64,000 nt of DNA, taken from CAYVLA01 sp964549615 [NCBI: uncultured Thermococci archaeon]. Its GTDB lineage: Archaea > CAYQAE01 > CAYVLA01. Of the stretch, positions 17,239 through 26,212 are shown in pieces. Positions within the stretch are counted from its first letter, which is position 1, and every line of letters starts with the position of its first letter. The translations under genes and the position numbers were made by a program. Below the pieces are notes generated by a model, which made no database searches, had not been told where the DNA came from, and saw only the letters and a list, made by a program, of their open reading frames with translations. The stretch is from positions 1 to 64,000 of the forward strand of contig CAZJVP010000020.1 in assembly GCA_964549615.1 (NCBI GenBank), written 5' to 3'.

Positions 17239-18708
17239 ATGGGTTCAGCAATTTCTAAGAGCAAAACCTTTCGCCTGCTCGGCCTTTGGGCTGGGATCAG
17301 CCTCTGCTGCCTCCTGATCTACGGCCTGTACCCACACGCCGTTCCGATTACGGGCGGGGCGACGAAGGACGAGCTGGAGTACAAGGCGGGCAAGACCCTC
17401 TACGGCCTTGAGGGGGCTTCCAAGATAACTGAGATCCGCGGACTGTCCGACGGCGCGGAGAAGACCTTCATGGAGAACGTGGACTTCAAGCTGTCCAAGG
17501 GATCGGTCGAGTGGCTGAGGGGCGGGCAGCACCCTGACCACGGCACTTACTTCACGGTGAGGTACATCAAACGGGGCTTGACCGCACCGCAGCTGGTCGG
17601 AATTCTGGCCGGCATTCTGGCGATTGCCGAGATCTTGATGAGCCTGACGCGGCTCGTGTTGGCCCGCAAAGGCAAGCCGGCCGCCGAGGCAGCCATGATA
17701 GGTCGCCTCTACAGGCTTGGGGCCGTCCTGGCCATCATAATGGGGATCGCGTGGGGCTTTGGAGCCCTTTTCATGGTCGGAACGCTCTTCACGTTGTTCG
17801 GCGGAATGATATTAGGGTGGTCGTTACAGGCGCCCGTAAGCGGGTTCGCCGCCTGGGCTCTGGTTTCGCTGAAGCGTCCTTTCAGGCCCGGCGACCGCAT
17901 CCAGTTTCCGAACCTTGGCCTGACGGGGGACGTGAAGGACGTCGGGATCATGTACACCATGTTGGATCAGGTTGGAGGTAGCATCGGTAGCGAAGAGGCC
18001 GTGGGAAGGTACGTCCTGGTGCCCAATGCCATGCTGTTCAGCCAGGTGGTGATCAACTACACCGTGATGCAGGAGGCGGCGTATATGCTGGACGAGGTCG
18101 TCATAAGGATAACCTACGATTCGGACTGGAAGAAAGCCGAGAAGATACTGCTGGACGCCGCCACGGAGGTGACGAAGGACATCATCGAGGCCACCAAGCA
18201 GAAGCCGTACATCCGCTCGGACTATTACGACTATGGCGTCTACCTGCGCCTCAGATACCAGACGCGGGTGAAGGACCGAGTGGAGATAGCGTATGAGATC
18301 AACAAGAGGATCTTCAACGAGATCCAGAAGGAGCCCTCGGTTGACCTCGCGATCCCCTACGTCTACTCCTACAGGGCGGGCGCTGACAGGAAGGAGGATT
18401 TCGCCCAAGAGCAGAGAGGAGGCAAGGAGGTCCGGGAGATCGAGATCGACCGCATCGTCTCCACGGCCGAGACGAATCTCCAGGATGTTGAGCGGTTGGC
18501 AAAGAGCATTGCGGCCCAAGGCCTGCTGCAGCCGATCCTAGTGGTCAGGAGGCCGCAAGGCGGGCTGTACGACATAGTGGCAGGCCATCTTCGATTCGAA
18601 GCCTGTAAGCGGCTGGGCTGGAAGACGATTCCGGCCGTGGTCCAGGAGGCGCATCCCACACCATCCACGTCGACCTGGCGGACTAGCCAGGAAAGTCTTT
18701 CAGCGTGA
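17239..18708 (+). CDS. MscS-type mechanosensitive channel fused to a C-terminal ParB-like domain
   Basis: The protein has 489 residues. An N-terminal hydrophobic segment (LLGLWAGISLCCLLIYGLY) precedes an exposed loop. Two or three membrane spans follow (PQLVGILAGILAIAEILMSL, AVLAIIMGIAWGFGALFMV). The MscS pore and beta domain come next (ILGWSLQAPVSGFAAWALV, KRPFRPGDRIQF). After residue 395 a ParB/sulfiredoxin-like domain appears: VREIEIDRIVSTAETNLQDVERLAKSI, then PILVVRR and GHLRFEACKRLGWKTIPAVVQ. This last segment matches the ParB GERRYRAAKLAGLKTVPVVV box. ParB-like folds bind CTP or ATP, so gating by a nucleotide is a reasonable inference. The last 25 residues are low in pattern and overlap the convergent regulator by 26 bases. 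Confidence 0.85.
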   Translation: MGSAISKSKTFRLLGLWAGISLCCLLIYGLYPHAVPITGGATKDELEYKAGKTLYGLEGASKITEIRGLSDGAEKTFMENVDFKLSKGSVEWLRGGQHPDHGTYFTVRYIKRGLTAPQLVGILAGILAIAEILMSLTRLVLARKGKPAAEAAMIGRLYRLGAVLAIIMGIAWGFGALFMVGTLFTLFGGMILGWSLQAPVSGFAAWALVSLKRPFRPGDRIQFPNLGLTGDVKDVGIMYTMLDQVGGSIGSEEAVGRYVLVPNAMLFSQVVINYTVMQEAAYMLDEVVIRITYDSDWKKAEKILLDAATEVTKDIIEATKQKPYIRSDYYDYGVYLRLRYQTRVKDRVEIAYEINKRIFNEIQKEPSVDLAIPYVYSYRAGADRKEDFAQEQRGGKEVREIEIDRIVSTAETNLQDVERLAKSIAAQGLLQPILVVRRPQGGLYDIVAGHLRFEACKRLGWKTIPAVVQEAHPTPSTSTWRTSQESLSA

Positions 18709-19030
18709 TCATGTACGTCCTGCCCAGCTTGCGCCGTTGGATGATGTTCCGCTGCTCGAGCCTGGACAGAACCCTCGTCACCTTCGGCTTCGAGAACGAT
18801 AGCAGTTCCGAGACGTGTCTCTGCCTCACGGCCTTCTTCTCGAGCAGAAGCCTCACCATCTTGCGCTCGTCCTTCGAGAGCAGGCTGAGGAAGAGCTGGG
18901 TGAAACGGTTCATCGGGGCGATGTCCACCACGATCTTCGCCTTGCGATGCTTCAGGATCTCGTCCGTGTCTATGAGGGCATGGACCTCAACTTCATCGTT
19001 GAAGCTGCCAGTCGTCATCCCGTCGATCAC
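18683..19030 (-). CDS. Small winged-helix transcriptional regulator
   Basis: The protein has 115 residues from GTG 19030; ATG 19018 is an alternative. Residues 45-105 form a winged helix: FLSLLSKDERKMVRLLLEKK, the recognition part RQRHVSELLSFSKPKVTRVL, and the wing RRKLGRTYMITL. It resembles small archaeal MarR/ArsR-like or HTH-membrane regulators without a ligand domain. The N-terminal part (ALIDTDEILKHRKAKIVVD) may be a dimerisation or sensory element. A T/A-rich stretch near 19060-19070 suits its promoter. It is convergent with the MscS-ParB gene; a regulatory link is only a guess. Confidence 0.7.
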   Translation of the reverse strand: MIDGMTTGSFNDEVEVHALIDTDEILKHRKAKIVVDIAPMNRFTQLFLSLLSKDERKMVRLLLEKKAVRQRHVSELLSFSKPKVTRVLSRLEQRNIIQRRKLGRTYMITLKDFPG

Positions 19031-19266
19031 GCGCCGTCACCGCGCCCCCGACTATGTGAAACAAAATAAAAGGATTGTCGCCCGAAAGAGGAGCAATTCA
19101 CCATCTTGGGAAAACTAGCCTGAAAAGGAAGCGCCTGAGCCTGCCGAGCAGCGCCGCCAATCTGGGCTCTGGGCCCGATCGCCGAGTGGCCGACGCCAAA
19201 CCATACGCGTCCGAAAGCGTTATCAGGCTCAAGCCAAGCCCGGCTCAGTTCGGTACGGTGCAGCCC

Positions 19267-20250
19267 ATGAGGCCGGACATGGAGAAGCTTGAGGATTGGG
19301 CACGCCTCGCGCTCCAATGGGCCTCCCAAGTCCTAGACGCGAATCCCCCCGGCAGCCCCAACGGCAAGGCGCGAAGAGATGCGCTGCTCGCCATCGATGA
19401 TGTCCTTCACATCGGGGCTGCAGCGGATCTTCGGCCCGTTCAGCAGTTCTACCGATCACGCATCGCCCGCGCGGTGCGCGAGGTGCGGGCGGAGCAGGTG
19501 AGCTCCGGAGCCATGATATGGAAGATGTACAATCACGGGTTCATCGTAAAGACGTCGCGGGCAACGATCGGGCTGGACCTGGTGCGTGGCTACGGCGGCA
19601 CGACCATGCCCGACGATGCTGCGGCTGAACTGGCCCGGACGGTTCAGGTCGCGACTATCAGCCACTGGCACGAAGACCATGCCGATCTGGAGCTCTGCCG
19701 AAGCATCTCGGCCTGCGGTGGGCAGATCCTAGTGCCGCCGGACCTTTTTAAGAGGTGGTCGTCGGAAGGAGGGCTGGATCTGGTCGAGATGGTCCCGGGA
19801 AGATCCCACCACGGCCGGGGCGTGATGTTCGAAGCTGTTGAAGGACACCACGACGGGCCCCCAGACAGTTGTGACCTGAACATGTACTACGCCGTAACCG
19901 GGGACGGGGTGTCGCTGCTGCACACGGGCGATCACTGGATCAATCGTCGAATGCCCCTTTCTGCCAGTGACGAGTCCTTTCTTGACAGCGTCTGCCAGGA
20001 CTACCGAGTGGACATCTTGCTGGTTAACCGCAGCCCGTACCAGTTCCGCACGATCGTCGAGAAGTTCAAGCCACAGATTGCGATCTCGTCCCATGAGAAC
20101 GAGTTGAGCCACGACATAGCTGCCAGGGCAACCTACGCTGCGAGCTTGGAGCAGTTGGCCAAGGTCCAAGTCCCCTCATTCACGTTGGCGTGGGGCGAGA
20201 AGCTGGCCTACGGCCGGGGGTATTTGGGCCCAAACGACAAGCTGGGCTGA
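19267..20250 (+). CDS. Metallo-beta-lactamase-fold hydrolase
   Basis: The protein has 327 residues from ATG 19267. The metal-binding motif HWHEDHAD (HxHxDH) occurs in ATISHWHEDHADLE. A later histidine region (VEGHHDGP) and HTGDHW give additional metal ligands, and SSHENELSH lies near the end. Residues 1-90 are helical and not typical of the minimal fold. The family includes nucleases, lactonases and UlaG-like hydrolases; the substrate is unknown. The frame is open upstream to 19075 but lacks a recognisable start. The next gene, an alpha-mannosidase, begins 169 bases on, after its own promoter. Confidence 0.75.
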   Translation: MRPDMEKLEDWARLALQWASQVLDANPPGSPNGKARRDALLAIDDVLHIGAAADLRPVQQFYRSRIARAVREVRAEQVSSGAMIWKMYNHGFIVKTSRATIGLDLVRGYGGTTMPDDAAAELARTVQVATISHWHEDHADLELCRSISACGGQILVPPDLFKRWSSEGGLDLVEMVPGRSHHGRGVMFEAVEGHHDGPPDSCDLNMYYAVTGDGVSLLHTGDHWINRRMPLSASDESFLDSVCQDYRVDILLVNRSPYQFRTIVEKFKPQIAISSHENELSHDIAARATYAASLEQLAKVQVPSFTLAWGEKLAYGRGYLGPNDKLG

Positions 20251-20310
20251 CTCCAAGGCCTTTCTTCCACCTCCGAGGCCAAGGCGGGTGGCTCGTCTGA
20301 TCTAGGCCCA

Positions 20311-20320
20311 AACATTATTA
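20311..20320 (+). promoter_or_regulatory. TATA-like box of the alpha-mannosidase gene
   Basis: aacattatta is centred near 20317, predicting initiation near 20343 and a leader of about 77 bases. That leader carries GGAAGGTG 8-10 bases before ATG 20420. Confidence 0.4.
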
Positions 20321-20419
20321 GACCGGCCCACGGGTTGCATCGGCTCGGACTCTGGGCGAGAGGTAGGGAGAGCAATGGGTGCGATCCCAGCCGCTGGCCG
20401 TGATGGAAGGTGCTGATCT

Positions 20420-23400
20420 ATGTCGCAGGTCTCACTCGAGGATGCATACAGGCAAATCGCACGCTACCGAAGGCTCGCCAACTGGCGAACGGCGAAAGGG
20501 GAGTTCCCCGAGGCAAAAGGCGCGGAATTCGATGATTCCTCTTGGGAGGAGTTCAGCCCCGGCTATGGATGGAGCCGGAAGGAGGGGGAGCGCTGGTTTC
20601 GACGCGAAATCGTGATCCCGGAGCAGATCCATGGTGTGCCCGTAGAGGGCTCGCGCGTGGAAGTCCGCCTGGTTCTCCTCGCCGGGGCCGAGCTGTACAT
20701 CGATGGAAGATTCGTCGCAAGCGACGGCTACTGGTTTGACTCAATCCAGACGCTATGCGAGCACGCCACGCCCGGCAAGCTCCATACCATCGCCATCCGC
20801 AGTCCCCCCGCTGACACCTGGGGGTCTTTCGGCCTGGCTGAGTGGTACATCGACTCGGTCGAACGGATGCTCTTTGACGTTGGCGTCGTGGTCGCTCGAG
20901 CTCGCGTCATCCGCGATCTTGCCTCTCTGGGTCAGATCAACAGAAAGACCCCCGGGGCCAGGGCGGCCCTCGGAGGCCTAAGCCTGCAGCTCGGTGAAGA
21001 GCAGGACCTAAGAGCGCTTTCCAGGGCGGCCGCAGCGTACAACGCCAAGCTCCTTCGCGCGTCCTCCGCACTCGACAGGCTTACATCGTTCTTGGTCGGG
21101 CATGCCCACATCGACATGAATTGGCTGTGGCCTTACGAGGAGACCGTGGAGACCTGCAGACGCACCTTCCTTTCGGTGGACAGGCTCATGGACGAATTCC
21201 CGGACTTCGTCTTCTCTCAGAGCCAGGCTGCCGTCTACCAGATGATGGAGGAGTTTCACCCGGAGGTCTTCCGTGCCATCCAAAGACGCGTCAAGGAGGG
21301 GCGTTGGGATGTCACGGCTTCCACCTGGGTCGAGAACGACCTGAATATGGCCAGCGGGGAGAGCCTGGTTCGACAGACGACCTGTGCACTGAATTACATC
21401 GAGGACAGGTTTGGCGTCACGCCGCGCGTGTGCTGGTGCCCCGATACCTTCGGCCATCCCTGGACATACCCGCAGATACTCAGGAAGTGCGGGCTGAACT
21501 ACTACTATGCCCATCGTTGCCCACGCCAGGAGAAGGAGCACCTGATGTGGTGGGAGGCGCCAGACGGCTCGAGGGTCCTCGTGTTCAATGAGGGCGAAAC
21601 CTACAATAACTCAGTCTCCCCTGAACTCGTCAGGTATTTCCCGAAGATGCTGCGGAATTACGGGCTGCCCGCACACCTCGTGGTGTTCGGGGTAGGGGAC
21701 CACGGCGGTGGCCCGACGCGCAGAGACCTCATCAACGCGGAACTAGTCAACAGACAGAAGGGGTTTCCCCGGTTCCGTCATGCCCGGGCCGACGAGTTCT
21801 TTCGGGCCGTCGAGGACTGCCCGCGCATACCGGTGGTCCGCAACGAGCTGAACTTCACCTTCGAAGGCTGCTACACGACCCACGGGGATATCAAGTGGAT
21901 GAACCGGCGGGGAGAGTCCATGCTGCACGAAGCCGAGGTCATTGCCTCGCTGGCGGCCACCGAGGGCGCAAGGTACCCCCTTGCAAGCCTTGAGAAAGCA
22001 TGGCGCAAAGTCCTGTTCAACCAGTTCCACGACCTTCTAGACGGCTCCGCAATCCATGCCGCATACGAACACTCGCGGAAGATCTTCAAAGAGGCCAGCA
22101 AGACGTGTGCGCGCGTCGCCGCCCAGGCTGAGTCCGTCCTTGTGGATCGGAACCCCGGAAAGCAAGGGGCAAGGGTTGTAACCGTCTTCAACCCGCTCGG
22201 TTGGGAGAGCACCGAGACGGTCAGCGTCGGGCGCAGGGAGGAGTGCCCAGACGTAACCGTGGTGGATGTTGCCACGGGCCAACGGGTTCCCTCCCAGGTG
22301 CAGGAGTCGGAGATTCTGTTCACGGCGAACGTGCCGGCCATCGGCACGACGAGCTACAGGATAGCGCGGGACAGAAGAGCGAAGCAGAGTGGACAGGACC
22401 CGGATGCCCCTCGAGCGATCGCCTCGGAAAGGCCGGGGCGGCCCCACATCCTTGAGAACAGGTACTTCCGCTTGGCGATCTCACCGGCCTCCGGAACGGT
22501 GGTGTCCCTCTTCGACAAGCGACTGAACAGGGAGCTTGTGAGCGCCTCGGAACCGGCGAACCTCCTGCAGCTGTGTTACGAGAAGCCCCATGGAATGTCG
22601 GCGTGGACGATAGGCCCGATATCCAGGATTGAGAACCTCCTCGACAACGCAAAGACACAGGTGGCCTACCAGGGACCCGTGAAGGCAGCGATCAGGGTGG
22701 AGAGGGACTTCGGGAGATCCTACCTCAAACAGGACATCGTTGTGCACCGCGACGTCCCAAGGATCGACTTCGTCACGGAGATCGACTGGCAGGAGGTTGG
22801 CGGGCCGCAAACCGATTCGCCCATGCTCAAGGTTGCTTTCCCGTGGGCCCATTCATCGCCCGTGTGCGTTCGGGAGATCCCGTTCGGACATATCGAATCT
22901 CCAACGAATGGGTCGGAGATCCCGTCCCTCACCTTCCTTGAGCTGCCCGGAGAGGGCTTCGGCATCGCCCTCATCAATGACTGCAAGTACGGCCACGACG
23001 TGAAGGGAAATACGGTTCGTCTCACCCTACTTCGTTCCGCTTACGACCCAGATCCGATGCCAGACGTCGGTCGCCACCTCATCACATACTCGGTTTTTCC
23101 CCACGCCGGGGACTGGAAGGAATCCGAGGTATGGAAACGGGGCCACGAGCTCAACTCCCCGATGCGCATAATCGATGGAGCGTCGTCGAAGAGGAGATCC
23201 TGGATGTCCGTTGACGCCTGCGGCGTTGACGTTTCCGCCTTGAAGGGCGCGGACGACGGGAACGGCTTGGTCGTCCGTCTGGTTGAGATGAACGGCAGGC
23301 GAGTCAAGTTCGGCATCAACTTCGGCTTCAAGGCCAAAGGATTGCGCAAGTGCGACCTGCGGGAGCGTCCCATCCGAGGAAAACCCATCAAGGTGGTGAA

Positions 23401-23482
23401 GGGACGAGCGACCCTTGAGCTTGCGCCCCACGAGATAGGCACATGGAGGATCGAGATACCGCTGGCGGCAAGTCGTGCCTAG
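20420..23482 (+). CDS. Alpha-mannosidase, glycoside hydrolase family 38
   Basis: The protein has 1020 residues, the usual size for GH38. An N-terminal beta domain is followed by the catalytic domain from about residue 215. The zinc-binding pair is in GHAHIDMNWLWPYEET, the catalytic nucleophile is Asp in CWCPDTFGHPW, and FNQFHDLLDGSAIH supplies the second metal histidine. Middle and C-terminal beta domains complete it (NRYFRLAISPASGTVVSLFD). The enzyme removes alpha-mannosyl residues from glycans. No signal peptide is seen, so it should act in the cytosol. It may turn over the cell's own N-glycans or imported mannosides. Confidence 0.93.
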   Translation: MSQVSLEDAYRQIARYRRLANWRTAKGEFPEAKGAEFDDSSWEEFSPGYGWSRKEGERWFRREIVIPEQIHGVPVEGSRVEVRLVLLAGAELYIDGRFVASDGYWFDSIQTLCEHATPGKLHTIAIRSPPADTWGSFGLAEWYIDSVERMLFDVGVVVARARVIRDLASLGQINRKTPGARAALGGLSLQLGEEQDLRALSRAAAAYNAKLLRASSALDRLTSFLVGHAHIDMNWLWPYEETVETCRRTFLSVDRLMDEFPDFVFSQSQAAVYQMMEEFHPEVFRAIQRRVKEGRWDVTASTWVENDLNMASGESLVRQTTCALNYIEDRFGVTPRVCWCPDTFGHPWTYPQILRKCGLNYYYAHRCPRQEKEHLMWWEAPDGSRVLVFNEGETYNNSVSPELVRYFPKMLRNYGLPAHLVVFGVGDHGGGPTRRDLINAELVNRQKGFPRFRHARADEFFRAVEDCPRIPVVRNELNFTFEGCYTTHGDIKWMNRRGESMLHEAEVIASLAATEGARYPLASLEKAWRKVLFNQFHDLLDGSAIHAAYEHSRKIFKEASKTCARVAAQAESVLVDRNPGKQGARVVTVFNPLGWESTETVSVGRREECPDVTVVDVATGQRVPSQVQESEILFTANVPAIGTTSYRIARDRRAKQSGQDPDAPRAIASERPGRPHILENRYFRLAISPASGTVVSLFDKRLNRELVSASEPANLLQLCYEKPHGMSAWTIGPISRIENLLDNAKTQVAYQGPVKAAIRVERDFGRSYLKQDIVVHRDVPRIDFVTEIDWQEVGGPQTDSPMLKVAFPWAHSSPVCVREIPFGHIESPTNGSEIPSLTFLELPGEGFGIALINDCKYGHDVKGNTVRLTLLRSAYDPDPMPDVGRHLITYSVFPHAGDWKESEVWKRGHELNSPMRIIDGASSKRRSWMSVDACGVDVSALKGADDGNGLVVRLVEMNGRRVKFGINFGFKAKGLRKCDLRERPIRGKPIKVVKGRATLELAPHEIGTWRIEIPLAASRA

Positions 23483-23513
23483 CTGGCTGGGGCTTGAGCT
23501 CGGGCCACCAACA

Positions 23514-24719
23514 TCATCGCTGGAATCTGGTTTGCTGAACCTGGCGGTACAGCTTTCTTCTCACCATCAAGCCCCAGAGCAAGGTTCCACCGATTGCGAA
23601 GGTCGCCGTCACCACCGACCACTCGATCAAGTAGATCCAGGTCATCGCCTGATCCTTCAGCCGAATGACCCTCGCCGAAGCCCTCCTTAGAGCATTTAGG
23701 GCTTCCTCCAACAACGCTATGCTGCCCTCAAAATCCATGCCGATGTACAGATCCGTCGATTCCACGTGCTTCGCATCCGCCTCGGCGATCATGCCGTTGA
23801 CGACTCCCGTGTTGGCGCCCAGCTTTTCAGCAAAATCCATCAGCGAGAAGATGTAGGCCCGTTCAGACCTGTAGGTAAGATACATGCCCCTTGCTCTGTG
23901 AACGGTCTCAAGATCGGACGGGATCGGGCTTTCTGAAAGGTACATCATCAGATTGACCGCGAAATCCCCGTAGTAAGGCCACCTCATGAAAACCACGCCG
24001 CCGGCCGGGGTCCAGTCGCCGGTCATCGCGAAGCACCTGCCCTCCCCTATGTCCCATGTGGCCCAGAAAGGATTCCGCTTTCCCGCGACGTAGACCATCT
24101 CGGCTAGGAGCCGGGCCTCCTCCTTGAGGATAACCTCATTCCCATCGTACCAGGCCATCCAAGGCCATCTCTGCCCGAGGGGGAGGGTGGAAAGCAACTC
24201 ATCCTCCGGCGTCAGGATCTCGATGCGGCCTTGGGTCCAACCGCCACTGATGCACCAAACGGGCAGGATGTCTTGGACCACCGTGGCTCCCCACGAGGGA
24301 TTGGGCCTGCCACCGAAGCCCGCGTTCCCGCCGATCATCACCAGCCCGGAACCATCCTTGATTACGGCATCCTTGAACCACTGGTAATGCTGGTGCTCGA
24401 AGATGAAAACGTCGGCGTCGCTTATGATGATCGCGTCGTTCTCGCACAACCTAGCGTAGCTGCGCGGGATGTATTGCCTGAACATCCGCCTAGCGACATC
24501 CGGGCCGACACCTTCCATCGAACTCGGCCAAGCGAAGCGCAAGGAGATCGTCGGCTCTGCCTCCATCGCCGGGTATGGGCTCGAAGCGCTATAGTCGCCG
24601 ATATACAGCACCCTGACCTTTCCCGTCTCCGCGTCCCGTCTTGAGCTCGAGGAGCTCGAGCATGCGATGAGACAAACCGAGACTGCCCAGGCGGCCGCAA
24701 CAACGCTGTTTCGGGACAA
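23514..24719 (-). CDS. Membrane-anchored protein with a glutamine-amidotransferase-like region, unknown function
   Basis: The protein has 401 residues from TTG 24719. The N-terminus is a lipoprotein-like signal (VAAAWAVSVCLIACSSSSSS). A Rossmann-like region follows (VRVLYIGDYSA, NDAIIISDADVF, GSGLVMIGGNAGFGG), which resembles class I glutamine amidotransferase-like domains. The catalytic Cys-His pair is not evident, so it is probably not an enzyme of that kind. A helical stretch leads into a C-terminal membrane span (WSVVTATFAIGGTLLWGLMV) with a basic tail. It is convergent with the mannosidase gene, 31 bases apart. Function unknown. Confidence 0.65.
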   Translation of the reverse strand: MSRNSVVAAAWAVSVCLIACSSSSSSRRDAETGKVRVLYIGDYSASSPYPAMEAEPTISLRFAWPSSMEGVGPDVARRMFRQYIPRSYARLCENDAIIISDADVFIFEHQHYQWFKDAVIKDGSGLVMIGGNAGFGGRPNPSWGATVVQDILPVWCISGGWTQGRIEILTPEDELLSTLPLGQRWPWMAWYDGNEVILKEEARLLAEMVYVAGKRNPFWATWDIGEGRCFAMTGDWTPAGGVVFMRWPYYGDFAVNLMMYLSESPIPSDLETVHRARGMYLTYRSERAYIFSLMDFAEKLGANTGVVNGMIAEADAKHVESTDLYIGMDFEGSIALLEEALNALRRASARVIRLKDQAMTWIYLIEWSVVTATFAIGGTLLWGLMVRRKLYRQVQQTRFQR

Positions 24720-24742
24720 CTTGCTCGGTGCCGTCGGCTGGT

Positions 24743-24752
24743 CCTTAAATTT
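24743..24752 (-). promoter_or_regulatory. TATA box of the membrane-anchored amidotransferase-like gene
   Basis: Minus-strand aaatttaagg is centred near 24748. Initiation 26 bases on falls close to TTG 24719, so the message may be leaderless. Confidence 0.45.
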
Positions 24753-24885
24753 CTATTTAGGTGCCCAGAGGGGGGAGGCCGGTGAACGGCTCGTCGCCAG
24801 ACCATCTCCCTAGGCGCGCATGCCTCCGGCGATCAGGACGCATGCACTGTCAAGATGACACCTCGGTGCCTTGCCCACTCAGAGG

Positions 24886-24893
24886 AATTTAAC
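24886..24893 (+). promoter_or_regulatory. TATA box of the creatininase-family gene
   Basis: aatttaac is centred near 24890; 27 bases downstream is ATG 24917. This spacing predicts a leaderless message and supports that start. Confidence 0.55.
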
Positions 24894-24916
24894 TACCCAG
24901 CGTCATTCGACGAGAC

Positions 24917-25684
24917 ATGGAAGATCTGCGGTTGGCCCGAGTTCTTAGGAACTGGGGTCCCTTCGGAAGGACCGAGAACCATGTGGGGGTATTCACCGTC
25001 GGGAACCCCTGCGAGGGGCATGGACCGGCCCTGCCAAGAGATATCGATGATAGGGTGGTCAAGGCCCTTGCCTTCAGGGCCTGCGATGCGACGGGCGCCT
25101 ACTATTGCGGCCATGTTCCCTTCACCTCCGACCGCGTCGGGAGCATAGCCACCGCATGGTCCCCCTTGTGGATTCCCGAGAGCGAGATGATCACGAGAAC
25201 CGCGGAGTTCATAAGGACCTATCTTGGCATGACGAGACTGGACTTCCAGCGGGTCTGCCTGCTCAACGGCCATGGGGGCAACAACTTCATTGCCTCGCGC
25301 CAAGACGAGCTGTCCGAGAAGGCAGGGCGGCCAATAGAGTTCATAATCCCTTTTGAAGGCGTTGAGACGGGGCACGCCGACACCTTGGAGCACTCGGTCG
25401 CCGCATACCTGGGCCTGGTCGACGCGGGAAAGCTCGCGAGGATGAATGCTCTCATTCGGAAGGATCCCAAGGAAGCCCTGAGAAGATGGCCCCCTATCGG
25501 TGGCCTAGGCGGGTACCTGATCTTCGGTGGAAAAAAGTTCGCGGAGCTTAGAAGGCCCGAGTACGGCCTCACCGAATGCTTAGAAGGTTTCCTCGCGGAT
25601 CGGGAAATCAGGGCCGACATGATCCTCGGCAGAAAACTGTTCGACGACATGCTGAGCGCGGCATGCAGGGCGCTCAAGGTCTAG
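24917..25684 (+). CDS. Creatininase-family amidohydrolase, possibly the ArfB FAPy deformylase
   Basis: The protein has 255 residues. Metal ligands fit the creatininase pattern: Glu and His in GNPCEGHGPALP, Asp in DIDDRV, His in LLNGHGGNN, and Glu in GHADTLEHSVAAYLG. The family covers creatinine hydrolysis, mycofactocin processing (MftE) and, in archaea, ArfB, which removes formate from an early intermediate of riboflavin and F420 synthesis. The archaeal setting makes ArfB the leading guess. Nothing in the neighbourhood proves it, since no riboflavin gene lies nearby. The start ATG fits a leaderless promoter. Confidence 0.75.
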   Translation: MEDLRLARVLRNWGPFGRTENHVGVFTVGNPCEGHGPALPRDIDDRVVKALAFRACDATGAYYCGHVPFTSDRVGSIATAWSPLWIPESEMITRTAEFIRTYLGMTRLDFQRVCLLNGHGGNNFIASRQDELSEKAGRPIEFIIPFEGVETGHADTLEHSVAAYLGLVDAGKLARMNALIRKDPKEALRRWPPIGGLGGYLIFGGKKFAELRRPEYGLTECLEGFLADREIRADMILGRKLFDDMLSAACRALKV

Positions 25685-25716
25685 TTGGCGGACCCAGAAA
25701 GCCCTGGAACGACCCG

Positions 25717-26169
25717 CTACCTTGCCACCCTAACATCGACCGTCACGTTCTCCCCCCGTCTTCCGACCACGAAGAACCTTGCCGTAGACAGGCCGTTAGG
25801 GATCTTCGAACGATCCAACATGACTCTTACTACGTCCTTCTCGGTGCTGACGATGCCCGAGCTGGGCGCGACCGTGAGCCAGACTGGGTTACCCTGGACC
25901 TCCCACCTTATGGTCCCTGTGCCGTTGTTGGCTATGACGATCTCTGCCTCGCTCTGCTGAGGCCCGAATTCCAAGAGCCGGGGTTCCACAGAGAGGATGT
26001 GCTTCATGGTTGCGATCTGCACCAGGATCAGAACGGCTAGCACGATCCAGAAGCCATACCAGACCACCCACTTCCTCCGCGGAATCTTGAGCCCGTACCT
26101 GCGCGTGAAGAGGGGAAGCAGGAGGGGGATAAGCAGGGTGGCGAAAAGACCCACCACGTTCGGGTTCAT
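25717..26169 (-). CDS. Two-span membrane protein with a BACON/Ig-like exterior domain
   Basis: The protein has 150 residues from ATG 26169. Two spans are visible (VVGLFATLLIPLLLPLF and WVVWYGFWIVLAVLILVQIA) separated by a basic loop. Residues 65-150 look like a BACON/ASH-type beta sandwich (FGPQQSEAEIVIANNGTGTIRWEV, then WLTVAPSSGIV). The role is probably extracellular binding or assembly; nothing more specific is visible. The longer frame to TTG 26211 abuts alaS by one base, but a TATA box at 26191-26200 lies 27 bases before ATG 26169 and rules it out. It sits downstream of alaS on the same strand. Confidence 0.7.
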   Translation of the reverse strand: MNPNVVGLFATLLIPLLLPLFTRRYGLKIPRRKWVVWYGFWIVLAVLILVQIATMKHILSVEPRLLEFGPQQSEAEIVIANNGTGTIRWEVQGNPVWLTVAPSSGIVSTEKDVVRVMLDRSKIPNGLSTARFFVVGRRGENVTVDVRVAR

Positions 26170-26190
26170 GAGAACGAGCCAAAAGCCTAC

Positions 26191-26200
26191 CAATAAAAAT
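26191..26200 (-). promoter_or_regulatory. TATA box of the membrane BACON-like gene
   Basis: Minus-strand atttttattg is centred near 26196. ATG 26169 lies 27 bases downstream, indicating a leaderless start independent of alaS. Confidence 0.55.
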
Positions 26201-26212
26201 GAACTTGGCAAC

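Noticed and set aside
18640-18690. Frameshift near the end of the MscS-ParB gene
   Set aside because: A shifted reading gives a plausible shorter end (TIHVDLAD before TAG 18682), but the ParB motif is complete before it, so there is no need to assume an error.
20375-20400. tgggtgcgatccca stem-loop resembling a tRNA T-arm
   Set aside because: The loop lacks the TTC-A/G pattern and no cloverleaf forms; it lies in the mannosidase leader.
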